NCBI RefSeq assembly: GCF_003144115.1
Contig: NW_020312006.1
Location: 165,760 to 229,759, forward strand
DNA length: 64,000 nt
Direction: 5' to 3'
Source: Tilletiopsis washingtonensis
Taxonomy: Eukaryota > Basidiomycota > Exobasidiomycetes > Entylomatales
Both the position numbers and the translations under genes were made by a program. Each line of letters opens with the position of its first letter. Within the stretch, counting starts at the first letter, position 1. Of this stretch, positions 22,552-34,118 are shown piece after piece. The notes under the pieces are model-generated. The model was not told where the DNA came from and did no database searches. It worked only from the letters and a program-made list of their open reading frames with translations.

Positions 22552-25500
22552 ATGTCGGACGCCCAGGCCGCCGGCGAGCCTGCCGCGCTTGCGCCTGCAG
22601 CTGCCGAGCAGCCGGCCGTGGAGGCCAGCACTAGCAGCAGCGAGGCAGTGGCGCAGAAGAGCAGCACAGGCGCCGCAGAGGCCAGCTCGAGCACCCAGAA
22701 AGACGACGCCGCCAGCACGCCGGCGTCTGCCTCGGTCAAGCGCGCCCTCTCGCCCGCCGATGCCACCACTGCTAAGCGTGCAAAGACGACGGACGCGCCT
22801 GCAGAGCCGGCGCCGGCGCCTGCTGCTGAGGCGCCCATGTTCGAGGGCCTGAGCGAGAAGGACGTGGGCATCACGGCCTATGTCAGCCCGGACCTTGTCG
22901 GCCTGGAGGGCGGCGTCATCAAGCAGCGGTGAGTGTGCTGCGATATGCCCGGTGGAGTGCAGCAGGTTTGCCTGTCCTTGCCATGCAGCTTGGACGCTGT
23001 TGCTATGCTTCAGTCAGCTCATACTTCGGCCGTAGCTTCTCCGACTTTCATGTCTTCGAGGTCAAGAAGGGCGGCGAGGTCTGCCACCTCACCTCTCTCG
23101 CACCGCCATCGCGCGAGGAGGGCGGCGATGGCCTGGCGGAGCAGCTCGCTGCCGAGATTGCAGAGCAGGACGACTCCACTGGCGAGCTGCGAGCTGCGCG
23201 CTTGGAACGCGAGCAGGCGGAGCGCACTGCCAAGCGCGAGGCGCGCGAGGAGGCGGAGCGACAAGAGGCCGAACGTTCGTGGGCATGGCGAGAGACGATC
23301 AGCGAGGAGCAGGAGGGCCAGATTGCCCAGGTCCTCGGCGCAGAAACGGTCGCGCCGCTGCGGGAGCTGTGGGAGAAGGGCCCGCCGGCGAGGGATGCTG
23401 GCGGCCGTGGTGGCCGCGGCCGCGGCGGGCGAGGAGGCCGAGGAGGCCGCGGCGGCGGCAGGGACGCGCCTGATGCGCGAAGTGGCCCGGAGGTGCTGAC
23501 GCCGGTGAGCAGAGTCTCGAGAGAAAGGGGCGCGACATCACTGACGAGCTGCCCAGTCGCTCGAGTCAAAAGAGCTGCGCACGGCTGCGCATCATCTTGT
23601 GCGAGAGCTCTTCGGCGGCCGCCTGCAGAGTGCTGCCGTCGAAGAGAGCGCTGCCCCTCCTCCTGCAGCCGCAGAAGTGGACGAGGACGCACTTGCCAAC
23701 GCAGCGTCGTCGACGAGCGAGACGAAGGTTGCGGCTCCTGCGGTGCCTGCGCTCACGCGCATCAAGCTCACGTGGAGCTCGGGCGCCAGCGTCAAGCTTG
23801 ATCCTCGCAATCGCGAGCCGCGCGAGAAGGGCGCTCAGGCTGGTGAGCTGCCGCTGCGTCTGACTCGCGGACCCAGTCATGCTGACAGCCTCGTGTCGCA
23901 GCGCAACTGCCGGACTACATCCACTTTCTGCTGCACAAGACCAACCGCGAGACGCAGGACGCTCTTGCCATCCTCGGACGCTCGCTGGGCCTTGGCGGTC
24001 CTACGCCTGGGCACTTCAACAAGGCGCTGAGCGACCTCAAGTTCGCCGGCACCAAGGACAAGCGCGCCTCGACGGTGCAGCAGGTCTCGCTGCGCCGCGG
24101 CAGACGCACGCTCGACGACGTGTGGAAGGCAGTCAACGGCGTGGGCCGCGAGCGCGACGTGCGTGGTGGCCCGCGCGGCGGACGTGGTCGCGGGCGTGGC
24201 CGAGGCGGCTTCCAGCAGGGCAGCGGCGACCGCAAGACTGCGCTGCAGGCGGTGCGCGAGCGCGGCGAGCGCGGCCTGCGCATCGGCCACCTGCGCTACG
24301 ACGACAAGCCGATGTTCCTCGGCGCGCTCGACGGCAACGAGTTCTTCATCACGCTGCGCAACGTGCAGGTCAGGAGCGAGGAGGCGATTGCCAAGTCGGT
24401 TGAGGTGCTCAAGACCAAGGGCTTCATCAACTACTACGGCATGCAGCGCTTCGGCAGCGGCAGCGTCTCGACGCACCACATCGGGATTCCCGTCTTCAAG
24501 GGCGACTTCAAGACGGCCGTCGAGGGCATCCTGGCGGCGCGCCCCGGCGACATGGAGGAGGCCGAGGCGGCGCGCGAGGCATACAAGAACGGCCAGTACA
24601 ACGAGGCGCTGCAGCTCATGCCGCGCGGCCACGTGCCGGAGCGCAGCATCCTCGAGAAGATGAAGCGCAACCTGCACGAGGACGGCACGCACAAGGGCGA
24701 CTGGATGGGCTACTTCTCTGGTGTGAGTGCTGCGGACGCCAGTGTAGGCCCTCCGCCCGTGACTGACATCTGCTCCCCTCCAGATCCCTAAACTGATGCG
24801 CACCATGTACCTGCACGCGTACCAGTCGTACGTCTGGAACCGGCTGGCGTCTGAGCGTGTCGAGCGCTTCGGAGTGGACGCGCCGGTCGTCGGCGACGTC
24901 GTAAGCGCTGAGCCGAGCGCCGATGACGAGGCCGGAGACATTGGCGACGACCTCGAGGAGGCCGCCGAGGCGCCCGTCGCTGCTGGTGAGCAGCGTTGAA
25001 CCTTCAGTGCTCGCACACACCCTGACTAAGCGTGCCTGCGCAGCGACCGGCAGCTCGACCGCACACAAGCACCAGGCGCTGCAGCGCGTCAAGGTGCTCA
25101 CCGAGGCGGACGTAGGCAACTACTCGATCAACGACGTGCTCATCCCCATCGCCGGCTCCGAGGTGCACTACCCCGAGGGCGGCTGGATGGAGCAGCGGTA
25201 CCGGGAGATGCTGGCCGAGGACGGTCTCGAGCCGAGCGACGTCGCCATGGCCAAGACTCCGTAAGTGCCTCCGCCTCTCCGTCCACACCCTTCGCTGACC
25301 TGGCCATCAGCGAGTACACGCTGCACGGCGCCTACCGCAAGCTGCTGCTGCGGCCGCGCAACATTTCCTGGTCGCTCGTGCGCTACACCGACACGGACGT
25401 GAACCTGACGCAGTCCGACGAGGACAAGCTGCTTGGCATCGATGCCGTGCCGCAGCCCGACGCCGAGGCGCCCTTTGTGGCGCTGCAGGTGCGCTTCACG

Positions 25501-25869
25501 CTCTCGACGGCCGCGTACGCCACGATGGCGCTGCGCGAGATTCTCAAGCAGGACACGAGCACGGCCAGCCAGAAGGCCCTCACCGAGTCGGGCGCGGACC
25601 AGCAGTTCAAGGGCTCGCGTCGCGTTGCAGACGTCAACGCCATTGCGCCGAGCCGCGAACGCAAGTGGGGCGCCGCGCCGGCGGCGGGTAGCGAGGCCAA
25701 GCCGACAGAGGAGAACGGCAGCGCAGATGCGCCGAAGCACGAAGAGCCGATGCTCAAGGCAGAAGTCTCGGACGCATTCAAGCGTGCCATGGAGCGCCTG
25801 CGCAAGGAGCAGGCTGGCCCGAGTCTCTCGGACGAGGAGGAGGCGGCGTTCAACGCAGGCGCAAAGTAA
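22552..25869 (+). CDS. PUS7: TruD-family tRNA/mRNA pseudouridine synthase Pus7, 982 aa
   Basis: Seven exons: 22552-22928, 23018-23504, 23557-23842, 23902-24722, 24784-24985, 25044-25260, 25311-25869 (983 codons). It isomerises uridine to pseudouridine in tRNA (position 13 and others), U2 snRNA and mRNA. The N-terminal entry to the fold is recognisable (GVIKQR then SDFHVFEV). The catalytic motif FAGTKDKRAST gives Asp436 as the expected nucleophile. LPDYIHFLLHKTNRET, KGFINYYGMQRFG, LMRTMYLHAYQSYVWN, VLIPIAGS and YRKLLLRP follow in the order typical of eukaryotic Pus7. Two glycine/arginine (RGG) clusters are inserted, at about residues 255-275 and 471-486; the second lies just after the catalytic motif. 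The Ala/Ser-rich first ~100 residues and the C-terminal tail (SDAFKRAMERLRKEQAG) are poorly conserved in kind. Confidence 0.93.
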
Positions 25870-26382
25870 TGGTACAATCGTGCATTGCGCTTGTGTGTGT
25901 GCTGGATGTGTGCGTCAGCTGAGAGGGTGCGCCTGTGCCGCTGCGCCGGACGGCCGCAGCAGGCCGCGCGCGACTGGTGCGATCGCAGGCGGATAGGCGC
26001 CACGTTCTTGCGCAGATCGCCGACGGCCAGACCTTGCTGCTGCTGAAGCTTGGCGTCCTCGCAGCGGCAAGGCGTATCCGGCTTGGTTTCGTCGTGTAGC
26101 GACTGCGTGCGCCCGGGCTAGGCATATTGGAGTGGTGGTCCAGTCGCGACGGAGCGAGCGTCGAGTGCGCGAAGACGACGCTGGGCGCGAGAGAGGCTCG
26201 AGATGTACAAACGGCCGCGGTAGTGCGGCCTCGCAGGGAAGATGGAGCGTTGACTGGCTGATGCGTGCGGCGAGAGTGGTGGTGTGTAGGTCACGCGAGA
26301 GAGCGAAGTTGATCGAGCACTGGTCTGGTTCGTCGAGGCTAGTGATGCGAGTGAGGCCGGCGCCGAGAATGCGGCCGGCCGT
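25870..26382. other. Intergenic between convergent PUS7 and Yippee genes
   Basis: About 510 bp, 3' flanks of two genes facing each other. No coding or RNA feature recognised. Confidence 0.5.
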
Positions 26383-26988
26383 CTATGAAGCGTGCGTGAT
26401 GAGGTTCTTCTGCAGGCGAGGAGAGGTTTAGGCGATGAAGAATATCCAGCCTCGCGCGGCGGAACTCACCTCGAGGATGAACTTGCCCTCCTTGTACTTC
26501 TCGGACGTGACGAAGGCCTTGTCCTGATAAGCCAGGCCACGCGTCAGTCCCGCAATGACACCTCCTCGCGGCTCGCTTTCGCCAGGCCTTCAGACTGTAG
26601 TCCACCGCCACTGCACCGCTCATCTCTCACTCACATACTTCCACCCCAGCGTGCAGCCGCAGCGCTCGCAGCAGATGTCGCGCACCGTGTGCATGCCCGT
26701 GGTCATGTGCCGGTCCTCGGGGTCGCCGCAGGTGATGTTGACGACCTGGTCGAAGAGATAGGCGCGGCCCGTCTGGCCATTGAACTTCTGCGCTCCGGGA
26801 GAGTGTGAGCACCGTCTCCTGGCGACGCAGAGGGACGCAGCGAAGCCGGGCGTAGGGCACCAGGCTGGCGGTGATGCGCAACGACTCACAGTGCTGACGA
26901 GCGACTCGCCGACGGCGAGGTGTGTGCGACACTTGTGGCAGCCCCACACCTGTGTCGCAGCGAGGAACTGCGGGTGCTTGAGGCCCAT
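26383..26988 (-). CDS. Yippee-family zinc-binding protein, 110 aa
   Basis: Four exons on the minus strand: 26988-26890, 26787-26635, 26523-26470, 26409-26383 (111 codons). The Yippee/MIS18/cereblon-type beta fold has two CxxC zinc knuckles: Cys17/Cys20 (WGCHKCRTHLA) and Cys73/Cys76 (CCERCGCTLGWKY). The intervening NGQTGRAYLFDQVVNITCG and the ending DKAFVTSEKYKEGKFILE are the family core. The length is usual for Yippee-like proteins (100-120 aa). Members are conserved from yeasts (Moh1) to humans (YPEL1-5). YPEL5 and Moh1 associate with the GID/CTLH ubiquitin ligase; that role is established for homologues and not visible here. The 102- and 111-nt first two introns are longer than usual in this window. 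Confidence 0.93.
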
Positions 26989-29900
26989 GATGCGCTATGA
27001 GACGGCAGCAGAGAAGTGCGTGACGCAGCAGCGGACAGAGCTGCGCAGGCACACGGGCGAGGTGGAGGGCGCGTGTGCCAGAGAGCAGGTGCGCTGGAGC
27101 TGGCGAGACGAAAGAGCGCTGCTGCTGCGGCGCGCCAGTGATGTGGCAAGGCTACAGCAGTGCAGCAGCGGACAGTGGCGAAGACGAGGGCGTGAGTGAC
27201 GGCGGACGGAGGAGCGTGGTGGAGAGAGGCAAGCGACAGGGGCCAGCAGCAGGGTGCAGCGCGCGGGGTCGGCTGCGCCAAAATCGCAGGCACGCCGCCT
27301 GTCTCCTCTCCTCTCCCGTGTGCGGGGCGTGGGGCGCTCTCACGGGCCGGCAACGGGCCGCCGCCGCACGATAAGCGCACCCTCACCGCCTCGTCTGGCC
27401 TGTTTGTTGCTTCGAGGACGACGGCTGTGCTTCATGACCTCGGCGTCAAGGTGGCTGGGCCAGGCAGCTCTGCAGACAGGCTCGAGTTGGACGATGGACC
27501 TGAACGCGGCTGGCGAGGAGTGCGGCAGCGGGAACCGCACGTGCTCGAAGGCACAGCTGCCTCAGGCATGACTGGCTTTCTCCCTCTCGCACGCGACCAG
27601 CACAGACCCAGCTTTCAGCTCCTGTGCTGGAGACCGTCGCTCCTCTCATCAGCTTCAGCTTCAGACGGGCTGGGCTGGCGAGACAGAGCAGAGCCGCGGT
27701 GTTGGCTGCGTGCCGTCTAAGCGCACGGGCCACGCGCGCGTCCTGGCGCGTCGCCGCGCCGCGAACCGATCCCATCATTGGCGACACCTGCGGCAGGGGT
27801 CTCATCGCGCTACGCTCGCTGTCGAGGCCACGTCTACGGTCATTATTGCTTGTGATGCTTTCCGGATGCACCGATATGTCCGCTGCTCGACGTCAATGGC
27901 TGTGGATGCGCGAGAAAGCCGGTGCGGTGGGAGATCGCCGGAACGTGCTGCTGCTCTGCTCGCGCCCTCGCCCGGCCTCCGAGTACCCGATGATGGCCCC
28001 AGGTTCGCATGCGGCCCGCACATGATCGTCCGTACGGGCTGTCGAGACGTCGCACGGGGGATCCTCATGATACTTGCGCTCAAAAGGCGCGGCCGAGACG
28101 GGAGGGAGGACAATGGGCCGCAGATCATCGCCCTGCGTCTCGCAAATGCGTCATCGACGAGACCCTCTCGTCTGCCGCAGCTCCTCGTGGTACCCGCCGG
28201 CTGAGGGCCGTGGGAGCATGACTCTCTTGGCCGTGCGTCGTCTCGTCCGAGTCAGGCACTCCTGATGTTGTACCGTGCGGCAGAACGCAGCCAGCTGAGA
28301 AGGCGGAGCAAAGCCGGAATGAGGGTGCCGCGAGAGCGTGGCCCGGATCGTGGCGATGGCGTCGGAGGCGCGAGGCGGCGGCAAGAAGCAGCGCCGAGGC
28401 GTATATGGCCGAAGACCGAACGAGGCAATGCGGTGCAACTTTGACTCGCACGAACGAGAGCCGGCTCGAGCATCGTCCGAGATCGAGCTTTCGGAGGGCT
28501 GCGCCGGAGCCCTGCCGTGGAGGATGACCTGCCCCTCGGAAGGTGCGTTGCCGTGAGCGGAGGGTGGCGCGTGGCGCTCGGCGCGTCAGAGCTCCGCCGC
28601 GGTGGCTTCGCACGCGGCGCGGCCGTGCCGCCGCTGCGGCGCCCCTTGGCTGCGCGTCTGCGCGCCGCGCGGCGGCGGCGGAGATGCAAGTCGTCCAGCC
28701 ACACCCCTCCGAGCGCCTCTCGTCCCACCGCATGCGGCGTCCGGACGACGGAGGGCGCCGGACGATGGCACGTCGCGTGCCTGGGCATCGCTCGAGCTTC
28801 CTTTGTGCCTGCATATTCCTTTGTCGCTCCGCCGACTCGGTCGCACGCACCCATGGCACGGCATGCATGGTGGCGTGGGCACTTGTCGCCCGCTCGCTGG
28901 AGCGATCGCAGAAGCAGCGCCCTCCGCGACGGCCATACCCTGACCCTTGTTCGCTCAGCGTCCGCATGCGCAGCGGACTGCAGAACAGACCGCGTGGTGG
29001 CATCGTCCTCCTTTGCTCCGGTGTGACGGACGCAGCGCGCACTCTCCTTGCAGCGTGGCAGCGTTGCAGCTTAGTCACTGCGAGCTCTGTACGAGCGCAG
29101 GAAAGTACGTCACGCTCGGCCCTACGAGGCGTTGAGGCGCTGTCCATGAATGCTGCGCTGCAACTCTCGCACTGTGCACTCAGCTTGTTGCGCCGCCCTG
29201 GTGCTGAGGACGATGCGAAAGGCGGGCCTTGCTCGCCGTTCTGCCTCCGAAGCCAGCGCGCGGACGATCAAGTGCGGCCTCTCTGTCGCTGTCCGGGCCT
29301 TGCCGAGCGATCCCGCTCCGAGTATCCTCTCGCAGCGACTGCAGCATCTCGCAGTACTCAGAGGCCATCATTGCATGCGGTGCGCACCCTCTTCTCAGAG
29401 ACGTTCGCACGAGTCGTCGAGACCACGGTGCAATAAGCATGCACGAGGCAGCCAGCTCATCGCACTTGTGCCGCGGGCGATGCCTGACGGGCCATCGGTC
29501 GATCGCACCCGAGGCACGCTCTTCATGCTGCTCTGCTCCTCAAGATGTGGGGAGACGTGACGCCATCGCCGTCGTTCTTTGTTCTGCATACGCAGCCCAA
29601 ATACGCCGCCGCTTGCCCTGGCTGTGCTCGAGCACAGCAAAAAGAAGTGAACACAGCCTCGTGTGTGTGAGGAGCAAAGCGCAAGAGGCATGAGGGACGT
29701 GGCGCGGCAAGGACTGCAGAAAGGCGTTCGCAAGTCGCATCCGGCGCCCCACCTCTCCAGGGAAACGCCACGCCCACGGCTCAGCCCGCGGGATCGGCAG
29801 CAAGATGCATCTCGTGCGCCTCCCGACGGGCTGCTGCTGAGTGCCGCACGTGAGGGCCCTCGATGGTTCTGTCTCCTCACGTGAGCTGGACGAGCGTCTC

Positions 29901-32490
29901 CTTTCACAGCCGATGGGACCACTTGCATCCGTCAAGGGGGACCGGGGCTGGATGCCATGCCAGGAGGCCCGATGGGCAGTCTCGGCGATCGGCGCTCGTG
30001 CGAGAGGCTGGACCTCGCTGCCTGCGCTCTGGGCGTGGCCGCGCGCGCGCAGGCGCGTCGCCGGCGCCGAGCGCCGGGTGAGACCTGACCTGCAGCGGAG
30101 AGCGCGTGCTGTCTCCGCTCTGGTGCCCGCCCATCGTTTCGCCAGCTCCATGGCAGCAGCACGCCGGCGACGGCTCGGGCACGGCAGCAGCGTGCAGCCT
30201 CTGGGCAAGATGGCTCCCGCAGGACAGCAGTGTGCAGTGCAGCCCATGCGGCGCAGGAGAGCTGGCGTGGGCCCTCGTGTTCAGCCGCAGGCCTTTGTTT
30301 GCTCGTCCCAGACGCAGCCTCGCGCAGGCGCCGCAGCGCAAGTGCCCCTCGCTCGTCCCGCCTCGCCCGGAAGAAAAAGCCCCGTCTTGCGCTCAGCCCT
30401 CGCTCCCGGTGCCGGGCCTTGCTCGTCGTCGTCGACGCTCGCTGTGGGGCGACCCGCACGGCGTATGGCGTCGCAAGCACTCTTGCATGCTTCTGCAGGC
30501 TTTGCAGGCGGCGACGTTGCCTTGCCTCCAGGCGATGTGAAGCGGTGATGGGGTCTGTGCGTTGCTCGCAGCAGTTGCATGTGCTCCGTGCGACGCATCC
30601 CGCCCGCGCCTCGAAAGCCAGGCAAAGGCCGCATGCTGCTGCGGAAGCGATGGTGAGATCCCAAGCCTGAGCGGCTGAAGTCACATGGCAGCTGCCGGCT
30701 GCACCTCTTTGCCTCCGACGGCACCGCCCCAAACGAGCGCACGGCTGAGCGGAATGCGGCTGCGGCGACCGACGCCTGCCGTCTGCCGGCGGGTGACTCT
30801 ACACTTGGCAACAGGGCGAAGAGAGGCACGAGATGCCTTTGAGACGCGCCGAGGATCGGCAGATTGTCGACCTGCGAGGAGTTGCGGCTGCTTCCGCTCC
30901 CGGCGGTGCTCTATCACGAGGCAAGGGCAGGGCAAGCATGTGCCGAGTAGGCAGCACACACGTGTCCCCCTTCCGTCGCTGTCCGAATACCAGGCCTCGA
31001 GGTGAGTCGTTTGAGGTCGCAACGACTCTTTTCTCCGTCGGTCTGAGCAGCAGCTGCATATCAGCTTGTCGAGTCCAAACGAGAGATCTGCGGTGTGGGC
31101 AGCACGCCCGAAGGAGCACGCGCAGGGGTCCCTGCGGTGCCAAGTTCGCTAGCGCCAGGGCAAAGCAAGACACGCCTAGCAAACAAGCACGGCCCCCGAG
31201 GTGCTCCCGAGCCGAACGACGTGGTGCCATGCCGTCGAGAGCGCAGCAGGGCATACGCCGCATTGACGGCTAGGCACGCGGAAGCGGGCATGCGAATGGT
31301 GTCTCTCTGAGCGGCCGGGGGGACGGCGGAGCACGGCCCTGGTGCCTTGCCGATGGGCGGAGAGCGGGGGCGCGGTGCCTGAGCAGCTGGGATGGGAGCG
31401 GCCATGTAGTGCTCCGAGGTCGCACGCATTGACTGCGTCTGAGCGCTCTAGACTGGCGGCTGCGAATTGTAGCGTGAGCGGAGGCAGGAGGAGGAGCTGC
31501 CGGCCCTGCTGGGCGGCTGCTCGCCGTGCAGCGCCGGCATCGCGCCGCCTGAACCTCGCGGTGCGCTGAGACAGCCGAGCCACCGCCCGCCCTTGATTCG
31601 CGCTCCGCAGAGGCCCAGCCTGCCCTGGCAGAGGCGCCGCCGCCGTGTCCTCGTCCGTCGTGCTACGGGCCGGGGAGAGGCCCTGCAGCACTGTGTCTGC
31701 TGCTTGCTTCACCCGTCGCTGCGGCGGGAGCGGGAGCAGCAAGAGGCGGCGTGAGGATCGTCAGAGGCAGAGGAGCAGAGAGGCGCCGACCCGGAAGCGC
31801 CTCTGCTGCAGCGCAGCAGCACGCAGCGCAGCGCAGACGCGCGGCAGCACCGCCCGCAGCAGACGCCGCTGCGCAGCGCCAGCGGCAGCCCGGCGGCAGG
31901 TCTCAGGCGGCGCGGCAATCCGCCTGGCCAGGCATCCCTCCCTTTGCGCCCGCCAAGGCCCATGGCAGCGCACGCTGAGACGGCCATCCCGCGGGCGCTG
32001 CGGCAGCACAGCGCAGGAGCACGGCGGGATGCAGGAGCCTGGAGCAGCCGCTTGCCCCGACAAGATGCTTATTGCCCGCGGCCGTGTCGCAGATCTGAGA
32101 CCCGAGCGGCGGCGTGCGCGGTGCGCTGCTCGCCGCGCCGCCGCCGCCACGCCGCCGGGCCTCTCATGCTGCGTCTGCGGCCCCGACAGAACACAGCGCA
32201 GCCGCAGGAAGGAACGACCCGGCCCCCTGGATCCCCACCGACGCCGGCGACGCAGCGCGGCCGCACCTGGTGCTGCACCCGCACACCCGCGCAAGCGATG
32301 TCCGCTCCGCACCTCGCCCAGCGTCATCCGCTTGCACCCATATCGCCGCCCCATAAAGGCGGCTGCCTCTCTCGCCGGACCCCGCTGCTGCCTTGAGAAC
32401 CATCCCGCCCACCGTCCTGCCTCCGAGCCTCCGCCTTCTCCATCTCCCTTCTTGCCTTGCCTGCGATCCATCATACACGCCTTCGCAGCG
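26989..32490. other. 5.5-kb region without a recognisable gene
   Basis: It lies between the divergent Yippee gene (-) and the unknown gene (+). Both strands are full of GC-driven open frames up to a few hundred codons, for example 28125-29147 (-) and the upstream extension of the frame entering at 32491. They are Arg/Ala/Cys/Ser-rich, lack domain motifs and overlap one another in several frames. One intron-like stretch occurs around 31001 (GTGAGT followed by a TCTGAGCAG end), without a convincing flanking exon. I see no tRNA, rRNA or transposase signature. A long regulatory region, a long non-coding RNA or decayed sequence are all possible. Confidence 0.45.
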
Positions 32491-33927
32491 ATGGCCTCCT
32501 CCTCCTCCTCTTCTTCTGCTGCGGCGCCCTCGTCGTCGCGCGCCGGCCACCTGAGCCACTTCTCGACGCGCTCCTTCGAGTCGTACCACACGCCCATCAA
32601 CTCGCCGACGTCGACGGCCCCGCTGCGGCCGACACACCGGCCGTCGCGCTCGCGCACCCTTTCGCTCCTCTCCACGTTCAGCCGGCACTCGCTCGCCGAG
32701 CCGGCACCGGAGGCGTCGCAGCCCAGCGTGGCGCCTCTGTCGCCCAAGCGCTCGCTGCGCCGCACGAGCGTGCGCAAGCCGCGCGCCTTCCTCGCCGCCG
32801 AGCCCGTCGTCGACGATGCCGAGCGGCCCACCAGCGCCCTCTCCTTCGCCTGCGCCGGCGAGCAGGACGACGACGCTGCGCCCCTCGCCGCCTTCTCGCC
32901 CTCGCCGCGCCCCGCCGCGCTGCTGGTGATGCCCAAGGACATCGACACCTACTCGCTCTCCTCGCTGCAGGCCGCCGCCGGCTTCCCCTCGCCGGCGCTC
33001 AGCACGTCGAGCTCCAAGAGTGACGACTCGTACTTCTACGCCTCGTCCTCCAACGACAGCACGCCGCGCAACTCGGGCGAGCACTCGCGCTGCCAGCTCG
33101 TCGTGAGCAGCTCGCGCGCCGCCAGCAGCCACGGCGCCTCGCCGCGCGGCTGGCACCTGCCCTGCCCGCCCACGCCGACGCTGCCGCAGGGCGACTGGAG
33201 CACCTGGCCCACGTACGCCTCGCCGCCCGTGTCGCCCAAGACGGAGCTGCCGCCTCGCAACTCCAGCCTGCCCGTCGTCAAGCTCGACGCTCCCGCGGCC
33301 GCACCCGCACCCGCTCCTGTCGCTGCCGCGCCCACCTCCATGGTGCGCGCTCGCTCGCAGGAGCGCCGCAGCAAGGGCCTCGGCATGGCCGTCGTGCCCG
33401 CCGTGCCGGCCATCAAGGCTCCGGTCTGCGACGAGGGAGCGCAGTGGACGCTGGCGCTCAACTGGGACGACGACGAGGAGTACTACCGCAGCGCGCGCCT
33501 CACCTCGGCCTCGTTCGTCGCCAGCGACCGCTTCCTCGGCCGTGCGCAGCGTCGCGGTGCCTCGCCGCCTCGCGCCGGCGTCTCGACGCAGACGTGGTGC
33601 ATCTCCACCGCCGTCGACGACTCGGCTGCGCCGCTCTTCGTGCCGCGCTCGCGCTCGCAGCTGCAGAGCAACGTCGCCATGGCCGCCACGCGCGAGGTCG
33701 ACTCGGACGAGGAGTCGGACGACTCGCAGGCTACGAGCATCGGCAGCATGCCCTCGACGCCGCGCGCCAGCGTCTGGCAGCTCCCCGTCCCCAGCCCCAC
33801 CGCTCCCCTCAACGTCCGCAAGAAGGCCTCTGCTGCCTCGCAGCCGCGCAAGAGCGCCCTGCGCTGCCCGGCACGCACCAAGGGCGACGGTCGCCGCGTC
33901 ACCTTCGCGCCCACCCTCGTCGTCTAA
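32491..33927 (+). CDS. Unknown 478-aa Ser/Pro-rich protein with C-terminal RVxF (PP1-docking) motif
   Basis: Single-exon gene starting MASSSSSSSAAAPSSS and ending with VTFAPTLVV then TAA. I do not recognise the family. The sequence is mostly disordered. It has Ser/Thr-Pro sites (for example STRSFESYHTPINSPT, PPVSPKTELPP and MPSTPRASVW), a conserved-looking aromatic/acidic block (QWTLALNWDDDEEYYRS), and an acidic stretch DSDEESDDSQ. The last residues, KGDGRRVTFAPT, match the RVxF docking consensus for protein phosphatase 1 (established motif; binding here is inference). Basic RSRSRTLSLLS-type segments could be kinase sites. It may be a PP1-targeting subunit or a kinase-substrate scaffold. The frame is open far upstream, but the leader composition and the ATG context favour 32491. 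It converges with the coiled-coil gene, 191 bp away. Confidence 0.75.
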   Translation: MASSSSSSSAAAPSSSRAGHLSHFSTRSFESYHTPINSPTSTAPLRPTHRPSRSRTLSLLSTFSRHSLAEPAPEASQPSVAPLSPKRSLRRTSVRKPRAFLAAEPVVDDAERPTSALSFACAGEQDDDAAPLAAFSPSPRPAALLVMPKDIDTYSLSSLQAAAGFPSPALSTSSSKSDDSYFYASSSNDSTPRNSGEHSRCQLVVSSSRAASSHGASPRGWHLPCPPTPTLPQGDWSTWPTYASPPVSPKTELPPRNSSLPVVKLDAPAAAPAPAPVAAAPTSMVRARSQERRSKGLGMAVVPAVPAIKAPVCDEGAQWTLALNWDDDEEYYRSARLTSASFVASDRFLGRAQRRGASPPRAGVSTQTWCISTAVDDSAAPLFVPRSRSQLQSNVAMAATREVDSDEESDDSQATSIGSMPSTPRASVWQLPVPSPTAPLNVRKKASAASQPRKSALRCPARTKGDGRRVTFAPTLVV

Positions 33928-34118
33928 AGAAAACCCTGGTCCCCTCTAATCTACACTGTCACCTGTCACCGTCCATACCTCATCGCACTCGCTTAATTGC
34001 ATGCAAATAGTCACCGCATTTGAAAGAACGCAGCGTCGAGTGATGTGGGCGAGGTGTGAGCAGCAGGGGTGGTATAGAGCAGACGATCCGGAGAGATACA
34101 GCAGGGCGAGGAGACTGA

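Noticed and set aside
28125-29147. 340-codon minus-strand open frame in the gene-free block
   Set aside because: Arg/Ala/Ser/Cys-rich, overlapped by equally long frames on the other strand, no domain and no splice or start context.
31645-32490. Upstream extension of the 478-aa unknown gene to a 760-codon frame
   Set aside because: The added part is Arg/Cys/Ala-rich like the intergenic DNA. The MASSSSS start at 32491 marks the change to protein-like composition.
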